Positions 1-13,000 of a stretch of DNA of 64,000 nucleotides are shown here, one piece after another. The stretch comes from Branchipolynoe longqiensis. Lineage: Eukaryota; Annelida; Polychaeta; Phyllodocida; Polynoidae. The notes under the pieces were generated by a model. The model was not told where the DNA came from. It worked only from the letters and a program-made list of their open reading frames with translations, and did no database searches. The DNA lies in NCBI GenBank assembly GCA_030323885.1, contig CM059194.1, forward strand, positions 5,247,691-5,311,690. The letters are read 5' to 3'. A program made the position numbers and the translations under genes. Numbering within the stretch: the first letter of the stretch is position 1; each line of letters begins with the position of its first letter.

Positions 1-919
1 AAGTCGCAATCGCAAGGCTCTGGTGTGATGGGGGGGTCACACACCTAAAGACTGAAACCGACTAAAACTCAAACTTAGTCGCGAAACGGGGAGTTTTAGG
101 TTTTATACGGGAGGTGTGTACCGTGCATTAGCTGCTATACACCCTCATCTAATTTGATATCATTTTGGCCTGTACCCCTAACGGTGGAAAGATACTGCCA
201 TTCTCTGAACTGGGCACCACATATGTTAGTAATACTACTTACAGATTAACGTACATATCCTCTTCTGGGTGATCTAGGCCCTATTGGGTCTCTAAGGTCA
301 GATCGTTATGATAAAAAAATAACTATATTTTTGCACAGATATGGAGGTCGACGGAGGCCTGAAGTCATATAATTGTGAATGTCCTCCCCAATGTATATCC
401 AGCCTTCTCTTAAATGTTTCTACATGTATTTAATTTATCCCTAAAAAATATATGGTTGCACGATTTTTGGCTACAGTGAAAATGTGAAAAATTGCATATT
501 GTCACCAGGCATTTGCCCAAACATGATTTCAACTTTTTTCTTTTAAGGTATTATCTTGTTTGCTTAACTGTCTTCAATAAAATCTTGTTTGAATTTATTG
601 TGTATGTTAATATGATGTCCATGTTACACAAGTGATATTAATGTATTTCTCAATTTGTATAAGATCCAAATCAAAAAGTGATTAGTTTTTCAACCGTGAC
701 ATGCAAGACATGTAAACCTTCATATCAACATGCATTCTGCTATTATTTTTAATGTTTTCTTCTATTATTTGAAAGGTTTTCACTTTTGCTTTCTATGTCA
801 CACTTTAGTGCCCAGTACCAGAGAATGACCCATATGCATGAACTCAAATGTTTCTAGAGAATAAGCTCAAAGATTCTACTGTGTAGGAGAATCTTTGCTA
901 AGTTTCAATCCTGCTCCAG
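1..919. other. Intron sequence of POLN, nothing recognised
   Basis: AT-rich sequence upstream of the first recognisable POLN exon. I see no exon, RNA gene or clear transposon end here. It is presumably intronic, because the exon at 920 starts in the middle of the protein with a 3' splice site. Confidence 0.5.
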
Positions 920-1075
920 ATCTTGTTTGAGGATCTTCATTTGGACAAGAAGTTGGAGGAGGGGTCAAAGGTCGCTCGAACATTGGTGGAAGGTCAAAAG
1001 TCAACGTCCCAATCTGTCCTACACCTACTAAGAAACACTCACCAACTGCCAGCCATCGTACTAGAGCATAGACAG
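920..1075 (+). CDS. POLN: POLN exon (first in window)
   Basis: Phase 0 to phase 0, 52 codons, acceptor gctccag before ATC TTG TTT, donor CAG|gtaggc. The peptide ends [10 protein letters not shown], matching the helix just before the KSTYVDG stretch of polymerase nu. The exon begins inside the protein, so upstream exons lie outside the window. Confidence 0.85.
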
Positions 1076-4000
1076 GTAGGCGTGCGTTTGTTTTTTTATT
1101 GGGGTTTTATATCCTAGCAACACCCCCCCCTCTCCTGCCACCACCCTTAATCATCATGAACAAACCATCAACACACCGAACATCGTACACAACTATCATT
1201 CTGTTTAAACACAATGAACATTACATAAGACAGACAAAATGTCTTGTCAACTATAAACTTAGCTTGTTTTATAAGCGAAAAAATGTAACCCACAACGATT
1301 GTTTGAGTTGCCCCAAGTATACATCTTCTACTTGGTGCTGCTCCCGATTTGTGCATGAACCGCAGTGACTGGTGCTGTACGTTATACAGCAGGCGCCACT
1401 CCCTTAATTCTACAGGATCGGTGCTGTGACTAATACAACACTGACCAAACTTAGATTATTTAGAATGTCAATTCCAATAGTAAGATGGCTGGAAAACCAG
1501 TGCTCCGGAGCTGACAAATGTCATATTCAGATGAATACATACTTTACCAAAAAAACAAAAAACATCTAGGGGTACCGGATGCGGTGGCCGAATCGCGTAG
1601 AGCGCATGCCTCCGGTGCGGAAGGTCGGGAGTTCAATTCCCGGTCGAGTCAAACCAATGACTTACAAAACTGATACCTGTCGTTTCTAGCCAGGCGCTCG
1701 GCATTATTAGGATAGGGCAAAGACTGGTTTGCTCGGTGTCAGGATAATGGGACTGAGTGGGGTAACAGGCCGTATGGTGCCAGGACCCTTGAGTAGCTTT
1801 CAGTGGGACAGCACTATAAAGTCACCATGAGTGCGCACAGTCACAAGTCGGTACCCGTCCTGATATGACCTTAGATGTTACCATGATGTAAAACCAACCA
1901 ACCATCTAGGGTCATATCAGGATGGATACCAATTTGTGACAACACACACTCATTGTGACTTTCATAGTGCTGCCAAACTGAGAGATACCATGGGTCTTGG
2001 CACCATGAGGTGATACCCCACTCAGTCACATTATACTGATTCCCAGCAAACCAGTCCTTGTCCTATCTGGCCTGCCCTATATCGCCTTATATTGTGCATG
2101 GTTGCACTTCAAATATCTCAAAAGTTAGACATTTAAAATAAAAGTTACTTCAAGCTAAATTAAGGTAGCTTATCCCATGGGGGGGGGGGAGGGGGTGATG
2201 AAAATGGGAAATATTGCGTGCCAGTGTGCTAACCATTACACCAACTAGACTCCCTGATGCCACCACGCCCACATCTCTATGTAGATCTTTGCCTGAGAGG
2301 TTAGTGCACACTACTATTGTTTACAATTAACGATCAACCTAATATATTTATCTTTTAAAAAAATGACAGAAACTCAAAACCATCTGACTATGCAGAACTT
2401 TAATGCATGACAGTGTAGCCAGGCCTTTACAGATTTACGCCCATCCATTGTTACCTGAAGCTGCAGAAACTCAAGTCTACCTACGTGGACGGCATCCTGT
2501 CGTGTGTAAGACAGTCGGAGAGTGTGCACACACGCTGGACCCAGGTCTCCGCCTCCACAGGCCGTCTCGCTGCCACACAGCCTAACCTGCAGGCCGTCCC
2601 CAAAGTACCCGTCCTGCTCACCGTCGCCAGGCGCGCTCTCATTGGTCAGTTCACCAGGCGCTTTGTTGCTTTCACCATTTTTGGGGGGTAAAGTATTTAT
2701 TCATCTGAATATGACATTTAATCAGTGAATGCAGTCATTTCTTTGCTTAAAGTTCCTGCTCTGTTCCAGGTCAGCCTCCCGAGGAGGTTAGCATCTTTGC
2801 ACGTGACCCTTTCTACAGTCGACCTGGATACACCCTGCTCTCAGCCGGTAACACAGGGATGATATTTTTTCAGTTTTTAAGCGGATTTCTGGGTTTTAGC
2901 ACAGCCTGGGGGCATTTTTTTAATATGATTGGGGTATGGTAGCTAGCCTCTAGGATGCAAGTTTGCCGTTGGGATAATAATCTCGGCTTGATTAGCGCTT
3001 GTTTGTGCCTGAAACAACTATCATCCCTGGTAACAGTTAACTTCATGTAGTTGGCTTCATGCAGCCAATTTAATTCAAGGTTGTGTTATATCCATTTTAG
3101 CAGTTTAAAAAATATACAGTAAAACCTCTCTAAGCGACCACTTCCACAGATCAGCCACTCCCCTATATCGATCGCTTTATTTGGCTCCCCCTATATCGAT
3201 CGCTTTATTTGGCTCCCAAACGATTTCCCGTACAATACCATTGCGCAAAGTAGATTTTTGTTAAAATGAATATTCTGCTGTTTATGTTGCATTGGATCTT
3301 TCAGAATGAATAGACTAGTTTTAAAATCTTAATTTTAATATCTTAATCACCGGACGTGGTGGCCGAATCGGTAGAGCACAGGCTTCCGCTGCGGAAGGTC
3401 GGGAGTTCGAATCCCAGTCGAGTCAAACCAATGACTTATAAAAGTTATGCTTGTCACTTCCTAGCCTGGCGCTCGGCACTAATAGGATAGGGCAAGGACT
3501 GGTTAGCTCAGTGTCAGGATAATGTGACTGAGTGGAATATCGGATCAAAATGCCAGCAGCCTGATTTCCCAGTCGGGCAGCACTATAAAGTCAACATGAG
3601 TGTACACTGTCATAAGTCGGTACACATCCTGATGTGACCTTAGATGTTGCCAGGATGTAACACTCCAACAACCAACCAAATTCTTGATCTATTCAGATTT
3701 CCAGCAAATTGAGTTCCGGTTGTTGGCTCACCTCTCGTCTGACGAGACGCTGCTCAAAGTATTCAACGGCAACCCAGACAGCGACATCTTCATTGAACTC
3801 ACAGCTCAGTGGTAAGTCTCTAATAGACCTAACTCAGTGGTAAGTGTCGGATAAGCGTCTCTAATAGACCTAACTCAGTGGTAAGTGTCAGGTATACATC
3901 TCTAATAGACCTAACTCAGTGGTAAGTGTTGGGTAAGCATCTGTAATAGACCTAACTCAGTGTTAAGTGGTGTGATATGTGTCTAATAGACCTAACTCAG

Positions 4001-7000
4001 TGGTAAATGTCAGGTATACATCTCTCATAGACCTAACTCAGTGGTAAGTGTTGCGGTAAGTGTCTAATTGACCTAACTCAGTGGTAAGTGTCGGGTAAGC
4101 ATCTCTAATAGACCTAACTCAGTGGTAAGTTTCAGGTAAGCGTCTCTAATAGACCTAACTCAGTGGTAAGTGTCGGGTAAGCGTCTGTAATAGACCTTTT
4201 CCGCAGGGCATACGCAGTGAGCAGTTACCATCAACATTAGTTCTTGCCATTTCCATCAGCAGGACGGTGGTGGAAATCATTGATAAGACATTTCTCCACA
4301 GAACATGTTAGACAGCCACAACAGCAGTTCTTGCCAGTTTGTTGTTGTTTTACGTCCTAGCAACATCTAAGGTCATACCAGGACGGGTACCGACTTGTGA
4401 CAGTGCGCACTCATGGCAACTGTATAGTGCTGCCCCACTGGAAGACCAGACCACCAGCACCATGACCTGATATCCCACTCAGTCACATTATCCTGACACT
4501 GCAAACCAGTCCTTGCCCTATCCTAATAATGCCGAGCGCCTGGCTATGAAGCGACAAGTATCAATTTTTAAGTCATTGGTTTGTCTCGACCAGGGTTCGA
4601 AACCACGATCCCATGGTCTACCAACACGGGAGACGTATGCTCTAACTCATTCGGCCATCCCGTCTGGTTCTAGTTCTTGCCAGTCTTTTTATATAAATAT
4701 ATTAATATCATTAGGTTGATCATTATAATCTAACTGACGATTAGTTTGAAGTAACCTTGATTTAAAATGGCAAACTTTGGAGCTATTTGAAGTGTAAACA
4801 CGCTAAATTAATTTTGGCATGCTTGTCAAAACGCTGGCCTCATAGGCTTTATCAATAACGGGTTCTCTTAAATTGAAGCAACAAATCATTAACAAAGTCA
4901 ATTAGATTTTAAGTGGCATATGTAAGATCAAATCTAGATAGTTTTGGTTTTGAAAAGTGTATGCTTTTATAGAACTATGCTCCTTTAAAGATCTGATCAC
5001 GTGATTTAACCATGTACTCCTCACATTGAATATGTTATGTAAGTTAAAAGAAAAATAATACTTAGAATGGGATATTTGAGCTTCAACCCAGTGTTTTAGT
5101 TTATCAAATTTGATGCTTTCATTGGACTATGCAGCTTTAAGTTTATTTAAAGTTGCTTCGTCTAATGGTTTTTAGTTTTTGTCATTTTCTGAGATAAATA
5201 TATTACGTTAATCATTATAATCTATCTTACTTTAGTTTGAAGTGACTTTTATTTCAAATAGCTAACTTGTGAACTATTTGAAGTGCAAACATACTAAATT
5301 AATGTTGGCAAGCATGCCAAAACTCTGACACCATAGGCTTGTGCAGTAACAGGTTCTGTTAAATTGACTTGGTATTCCCTTAAAGGCTGTGTATCGATAG
5401 ACTTTCCTTGTGGTTCGTGTGACCTTGTGACACCCCACACAGACAATGAAAGTGTTCATTCTCTATGTTCCCGGTCACAAGGCACGCGGAACTAGGGAAC
5501 ACGCCACAAGGGAACAGTCTGTGGATACACGGCCTGAGCAAAACACAGGTGAATTGTCTGTGTGGCGCGTCACAAGCGAACACCGAACAAGGGAACACAC
5601 CACAAGGGAACAGTCTATGGATACACGGCCTTATGTGGCAACCATTGCTTAAAGTTGCTTAAAGTCCGATGGTTTTGAATTTCTGTATTTCTTCTGAGAT
5701 AAATATATTAGATCGATCACTAGTATCTACTTTACATTAGTTCAAAGTTACTTTTATTTTAAATGGTAAACTTTTGAGATATTTTGAGTGCAAACATGGA
5801 AAATTAGCTTTGGCAAGCTTGCCAAAACTCTGACACCCTAGACTTCTGCAGTAACAGGTTCTGTTAAATTGACTCAGTATTGTCTTCTACGCAGAAACAA
5901 ATGCTTAATAAGTGCATCAGTATCTAAGTTAGATATGTAAAATCAAATCTAGATAATTGGTTTGGTTTTGAAAATTTGATATTTCATCGGACTATGCAGC
6001 TTTAATGAGTGCATCAGAATCTAAGTTAGCTATGTCGAATCAAATCTAGGTCAGTGTCTTGGTTTTGACAAGTTCGATGCTTTCGTCGGACTATGCACCT
6101 TTAAATACTGTGCTTGCCAGGTTGAACAAGGATCCCAGTGACGTCACACCGGCTGATAGAGAACAGACGAAGAGAGTGGTGTACTCCGTCATGTATGGGG
6201 CAGGTAAGTAGCAATACACCAGGATTCAAATACAGGACGCACTGGCCGAGTCGGTAGAGTGCAGGATTCCCATGCGGAAGGACGGGAGCTTGATTCCCAG
6301 TCGAGCCAAACCAATGACTTACAATATTGATATTGTCGCTTCCTAGCTTGGCGCCTGGGCTTATTAGGATAGGGCGAGGACTGGTTAGCTCAGTAACAGG
6401 ATAATGTGATTGAGTGGGATATCAGTTCATGGTGCCAGGGGTGTGGCGTCCCAGTGGGGGAACAGTATAAATTACAATGAATCACTCATGTTGAGTGTAT
6501 AGTGATGTCCCACTGGAATATCATGCTACTGGCATCATGACCTGATATCCCACTCAGTCACATTATCCTGACACTGAGCTAACCTGTCCTTGCCCTATCC
6601 TAGTCATGCCAAGCGCCACACTAAAGCCCCGTTCACACTGGCGAGTTAAGTTGGCTTAACTAATTCGCCTCCATTAGTTCGACTCAAATTGGTCGTGTGG
6701 ACACTACGCTGAGGCGACTTAAGGCTAAGTCGCCTCATCTAGTTTGCTTCAAGTAAACCACGTCGCGAGGTAGTATATATGAAGCGAACTAGCTTAAGTC
6801 GGCCCACCTTGCTTGTGTGGACGGTAGCGGTTTACTTGAAGCGGATTAAGCACGACACACTATCTAATATAATTTGATCTATGAACCGGCTAGAGGTGTA
6901 CAGATATTTTTTTCATGATTTATTTTTAGGTTTTCACTGGCCAACAGAAGTTTCGATCGTTCCAAAACAATACGATTCAGTCCATACATATCTAGGTCGA

Positions 7001-10000
7001 ACCCACACTCTCTCGTGGCAATGTCGACTAACCAAAACTGGCGCTGGTTAGTATGGACTCGCTCATGCGCAGATATCGATTTCCGCCTTAAACCGCCCCA
7101 AGTACTGCATGTGTGGACAGGACGCCTAGTTCGCCTCCTCTAGTTCGCCTTATCTAGTTCGGCCTAAAGTTGTGGGTGTGAACGGGGCTTTAGTTGTGAC
7201 AAGTGTCAATTTTGTAAGTCATTGGCCTCCACACAGTGAGTGGCATATCGGGCCATGGTACCAGTCATGAGGTATCCCAGTGTGACAATATTACATAAGC
7301 TCCATGAGTCTCCACTGTCACAAGTCAGTGTCCGTCCCGATCTGTGTTGCCAACTCTCACGAAATTCCCACGAGAGTCACGGAAATTGAAAGTTCTCATC
7401 AGTCACCTCGTGAGTCATGGATCGACCCCAAAATCCCATGAATTTCTGTATTTTTGTACAAAATCCCACAAATTTCTTTACTTTTGTACGAATTTCTGTA
7501 CTTTTGATTAAATACAACTTCAGTAAAACCTCTCTAACCGACCACCTCCAGAGATCGACCACTCCCCTATATCGATCGCTTTAGTTGGGTCCCAACCATA
7601 CCATTGTAACCACATTCTAACTCCGTAAACCGACCACCTCCCTAAATGGACCACTTAAAGTCGGTCCCAAGCTCGGTCGATTTAGAGAGTTTTTACTGTA
7701 TATATCATATTATACATATGTGATTGAGCCCTTTATTGTCCGCCCGGAACTCGACCCTCACGCTGTAGACCCCCCAAGCAAGCAGGAGAACAAGTATGCT
7801 TGCTTCTTAGTCGTCTTTTATTCGCCGCTCACTGCGGCGTCCACAATCGAGTGACTCGCCTCTGCCCTGCCGTGTCCCACATCACCTTCCTCGGTGGGGA
7901 GGTTATGCTAGTCGCACGCAGTAGGTGGCAGTCCTGTCGCAGCGCTGCCCAGCGGCTACCGTACCGCCACCTATCGCTGTAAACTGCGACGGTGACGGAA
8001 CAGTCCTTGCTGCCACCGTATGGTAGTGGAACTCATGTCTGGACTACTACACATATACTAAAATGACAGCCTATAACACATTGGAAATGCCCTCAAATAG
8101 CTCATTTAAACAAAAGATTTAAACAATTTTCAGGGAGGGGCCCCTAGCAAGGTTGTGGCTGCCACCACTCGGGTTCAATGCCCGCAATGCAAAACCTCAA
8201 GGATTCTCTGTTAGCAACATTGCCTGATATGACCTGATATATTGTATTGTATAACTTGTTATGCTCATATTATTTAGGTTGCAGGGCATAATGCTCCCTA
8301 CCTGCCACGTCACGGGTGGGCACTGTACCGCCTGCACTTCCCTGGCTGGGGTTCACCGAGCCGCAGACGATCAGCCAATCAGGGCTGAGCTTCCCGGGGG
8401 AGGCGACTTTGGGCGGTTCTGCCGATACACGGCCTCCAGTCGGTCGGAAATTTGACTTTATGTGTACTAATGACTATTGCTATTAAATGGAGGGGGCTTT
8501 CGAGGGTACCAGCCAGAGAGATTCTCATCCAACTAATATTCCCTGTGGCGTTTTTTGTCCGGAAGATATAAACTCCTAAGAAACATTAACAAGCAATTAT
8601 ATATTATTATTTCCATTTATCACACAGGGAAAGATAGACTGTCGGACTACCTGAAAATAGACACATCATGCGCCAACGACATAATTCTAAGCTTCTTAGG
8701 TAAGAATTTACTTTCTTTACATTATTTATTACACAGACTAACCGGATATCATTGGAAATTCACCATCCAATTGTTATTATAAGAAAGGAGAAAAATATGA
8801 ATAGCGCCCAATGTGGGGCTCGAACCCACGACCCTGGGATTAAGAGTCCCATGCTCTACCGACTGAGCTAACCGGGCTAACTGAGAGAACACTTATGAGT
8901 AATGTCAAATGAGCTATATATGGATGGTAATTCCCAATTCATTTGAATAAACTTTCAGCACTAATTTGAGATGATATGGCTGAAGTGCTAATATACACAT
9001 AACAACCTGATAGCCATTTGTTGTATCCAGGAAGTACATTTGTCGTAACAAGTATTCATTGTTTAAATACTTACTATTGTTACCAGCATCATGACAATCA
9101 ATGTTCTGTTATTGATTATCATTACTGGAGGAGCGGGACACAGCTCAGGCAGTAGAATGCCCACCTGCGAAGGTGTCGGTCGTCCTATCCATCCTGCTCA
9201 GTGGACCATTTTGCAGTTTGGGTTATTTTCCGTTCCAACCAGTGGTCCACAACTGGTTCAGCAAAGGCTGTGGTATGTGCTGTCTTGTCTGTGGGAAACT
9301 GCATATAAAAGACCCCTTGTTGCTTATCGGAAGGAGTAGCCTATGTGGCGGCAGCGGGTTTCCTCCAAAGAAATGTGTCAGAATGACCATATATTTTACG
9401 TCCAATAGCCGATGATGAAAATCAATGTCTTCTAGCCTTACTTTGATTATCATTACCTGACATGATACTTAACTAGCATGATAACCAATGTTCTGTGGTT
9501 GCTTCTAATTACCTTACATAGTACTTAACTAGCATGACAACCAATGTTCTGTGGTTGCTTCTAATTACCTCACATAGTACTTAACCAGCATGACAAATCA
9601 ATGTTTGATGGTTGCTTCTAATTACCTTACATAATACTTAACCAGCATGACATCCAATGTTTGATGGTTGCTTATAATTACCTTACATAATACTTAACCA
9701 GCATGACAAACAAATGTTTGGTGGTTGCTTCTAATTACCTTTCATAGTACTTAACCAGCATGACAACCAATGTTTGATGGTTGCTTCTAATTACCTTACA
9801 TAATACTTAACCAGCATGACATCCAATGTTTGATGGTTGCTTCTAATTACCTTACATAATACTTAACTAGCATGACAAACCAATGTTCGGTGGTTGCTTC
9901 TAATTACCTTTCATAGTACTTAACCAGCATGACAACCAATGTTTGATGGTTGCTTCTAATTACCTTACATAATACTTAACCAGCATGACATCCAATGTTT

Positions 10001-13000
10001 GATGGTTGCTTCTAATTACCTTACATAATACTTAACCAGCATGACATCCAATGTTTGATGGTTGCTTCTAATTACCTTACATAATACTTAACCAGCATGA
10101 CAAACCAATGTTCAGTGGTTGCTTCTAATTACCTTACATAGTACTTAACCAGCATGACAACCAATGTTCGATGGTTGCTTCTAATTACTTCACATAGTAC
10201 TTAACCAGCATGACAACCAATGTTCTGTGGTTGCTTCTAATTACCTTACATGGTACTTAACCAGCATGACAACCAATGTTCGATGGTTGCTTCTAATTAC
10301 CTTACATAGTACTTAACCAGCATGACAACCAATGTTCGATGGTTGCTTCTAATTACTTCACATAGTACTTAACCAGCATGACAACCAATGTTTGATGGTT
10401 GCTTCTAATTACCTTACATAGTACTTAACCAGCATGACAACCAATGTTCGATGGTTTCTTCTAATTATCTTACATAGTACTTAACCAGCATGACAAACCA
10501 ATGTTTGATGGTTGCTTCTAATTACCTTACATAATACTTAACCAGCATGACAAACCAATATTCAGTGGTTGCTTCTAATTACCTCAAATAGTACTTAACC
10601 AGCAAGACAAACCAATGTTCGGTGGTTGCTTCTAATAACCTTACATAGTACTTAACCAGCATGACAACCAATGTTCGATGGTTGCTTCTAATTACCTCAA
10701 ATAGTACTTAACCAGCATGACAACCAATGTTCTGTGGTTGCTTCTAATAACCTTACATAATACTTAACCTGTATTTTGTTGTTGTTGGTTTCTTTTTTGT
10801 TCAAGTGGCTTTATATCCCTGAATATCATGTCGTCACTGCTAATGCGCTTGTGATATTTCTGGATGCCCGGCCACGTTTTGGACACCAGATGATACCAAC
10901 AGACTCTTCCCCCTTCATATCACCTGTGATGCTATTATTCGAACCCAGATTACTAACACATTAACCATAATAAGGAAGAAAGGAAGACAAGGACAAAGAT
11001 AGACAGTGAGGAGGTTGTGCTTTATTGGCAACAACTCCTGCTCACCTATCAGTGACCTATCACCCTCACCCCTCCTGTTCTGTCCACACAGCAACTCATT
11101 GGTCTCTATAGTTAGTCTCAAAATCAGTGCCTACAGCCCATGGAACCAGAGCCCCAGGGTTGTTGCACACACTCAATTGGAATAGGTGAATTTTGCTAGC
11201 ATCAGACAGAGGGTCTGTGGTCCTGCTCAAGAATAGGTCTGTCTCATTCAAGAGGCAGGAGAAGAGTGCCGATGTCCAGTGTGACGGAAGCATCGGTCGG
11301 TTTTTCATTACTAATTAATCTTATGCTGCTCGTGTGGTCAGGGGCCCGGGAGGAGAGAGCGACTGGCCATTCCACAACCCGCCAATCAAAACACCCCCCA
11401 CAGCCTGGGAGGCGGCACCACCCCATTTGAGTAATGGTGACTCATCCCCAGCTGCAGGCGGCGCCTCAGTGTATATGTTGATTAGGCTGGTGTGCTAGGC
11501 CATTCGGCACCCTGGTGACAGATAGTTGCAAACAGTTACAAACATATATATATACTAAAATGTCCTTTTTCTCCAATTGCATTCTTTATGAATACATAGA
11601 GGAACATTTCTTCAACCTTAAACTACTTCTGATATAGCACATCTCTTCATTAATCTCTAGGCACCATGCATGCACATATATTTCACATAGTCTATTACAT
11701 GTCATAATGTGAGTGGGCCTCAGTGCTCATTAGATTACATAACCCCTTACTTATTCTGTCACCCAAGAATAATCATGCTCTTTACCAATATATAAATCTA
11801 AACCGAAAATCCGTACATTTTTACACGCTGGTCTTCCAGCCCTAATGACAAATACCATTGCACACTAGACAAAGTTATATCTATATGGATAGACAATTAC
11901 AAGAAACTAAACAAAGCATTCCAACCAAAGTCCTCTAGTTCTCATCATCTACATCCTAAAATCGATGTCAAAATGAGCTAAATATATTGACAACAATTTT
12001 ATTTCACAACTTATTTGAACTTGTGTAATTCACTATGACAGAGGCACGACTGGTATAAAGTTGTATTTAATGAAGGATCATTAAGTATATATTTTGTTCT
12101 TGAAGAATTGTACTGCCTATCATTTATAAGTCTGAATAGACTAACCAGACGGGATGGCCGAATGAGTTAGAGCGTCCGTCACCCTGGTCGAGTCAAACCA
12201 ATGGCTTAAAAATGTATACTTGTGGCTTCCTAGCCAGGCGCTCAGCATTATTAGGATAGGGAAAGGACTGGTTGGCTCAGTGTCAGGATAATGTGGCTGA
12301 GTGGGATATCAGATCATGGTGCTGGCAGCCTGGTCTTCCAGTGGGGCAGCACTATAAAGTCACCATGAGTGCGCACTGTCACAAGTTGGAACCCGCCCTG
12401 ATACGATCTTATGGTGCTGTCACATTACGACGCTTCTTGCCAACGCGCGTCGACGTATGTGATTTTTTGGCGCAATGTCGAGATACGTCATGAAGCGTTA
12501 CGCGCACGTTAGGTGCGCATTGGTATTCGTTGATGGACGGCGACGGTCGACGAGGGTCGACAGCACGCATCATTGCACGTCGAAAATGTTGTGCTTGCAC
12601 AAAACTTTCGACGTGCGACAACGCGCGGGTGCCAACATTATGGTGACGTTAGGCGCACGTCGAGATACGTTGGACGCTCTAGAATAACGTTATGTGAATG
12701 CTATGCACACGCCGCACATGCATGAGGGTCATTCCCACACGTTGCGCCAAACTGTTGCTTTGTTGTTTTACGTCCTATCTACATCTAAGGTCATATCAGG
12801 ATGGCGTGCCAAAACATTTTTTTTTTTTGTCACGCGTTGATATACGTTACCACAACACTACCAACACGTTGCGCTAACATCGAACTTTTACCAACCGCGC
12901 TGAAAAGTTTGACGTGTCTCGACTTTTTTGTGCATTGGCGGCACGCCGGCGAGAAGCGTCGTAATGTGACAGCACCATTAGATGTTGTTGTTTTACGTCC

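Noticed and set aside
1574..1650. Head of family A SINE as a tRNA gene
   Set aside because: Box A and B are present but the cloverleaf is poor and the same body follows in all copies, so it is a SINE promoter.
2433..2460. Earlier acceptor (2432) for the POLN exon
   Set aside because: It does keep the reading frame but adds residues absent from the family, and the 2461 start matches the expected HRQ-LQKLKST join.
9470..10768. CRISPR-like array
   Set aside because: Whole units repeat without unique spacers, in an animal gene intron; it is a minisatellite.
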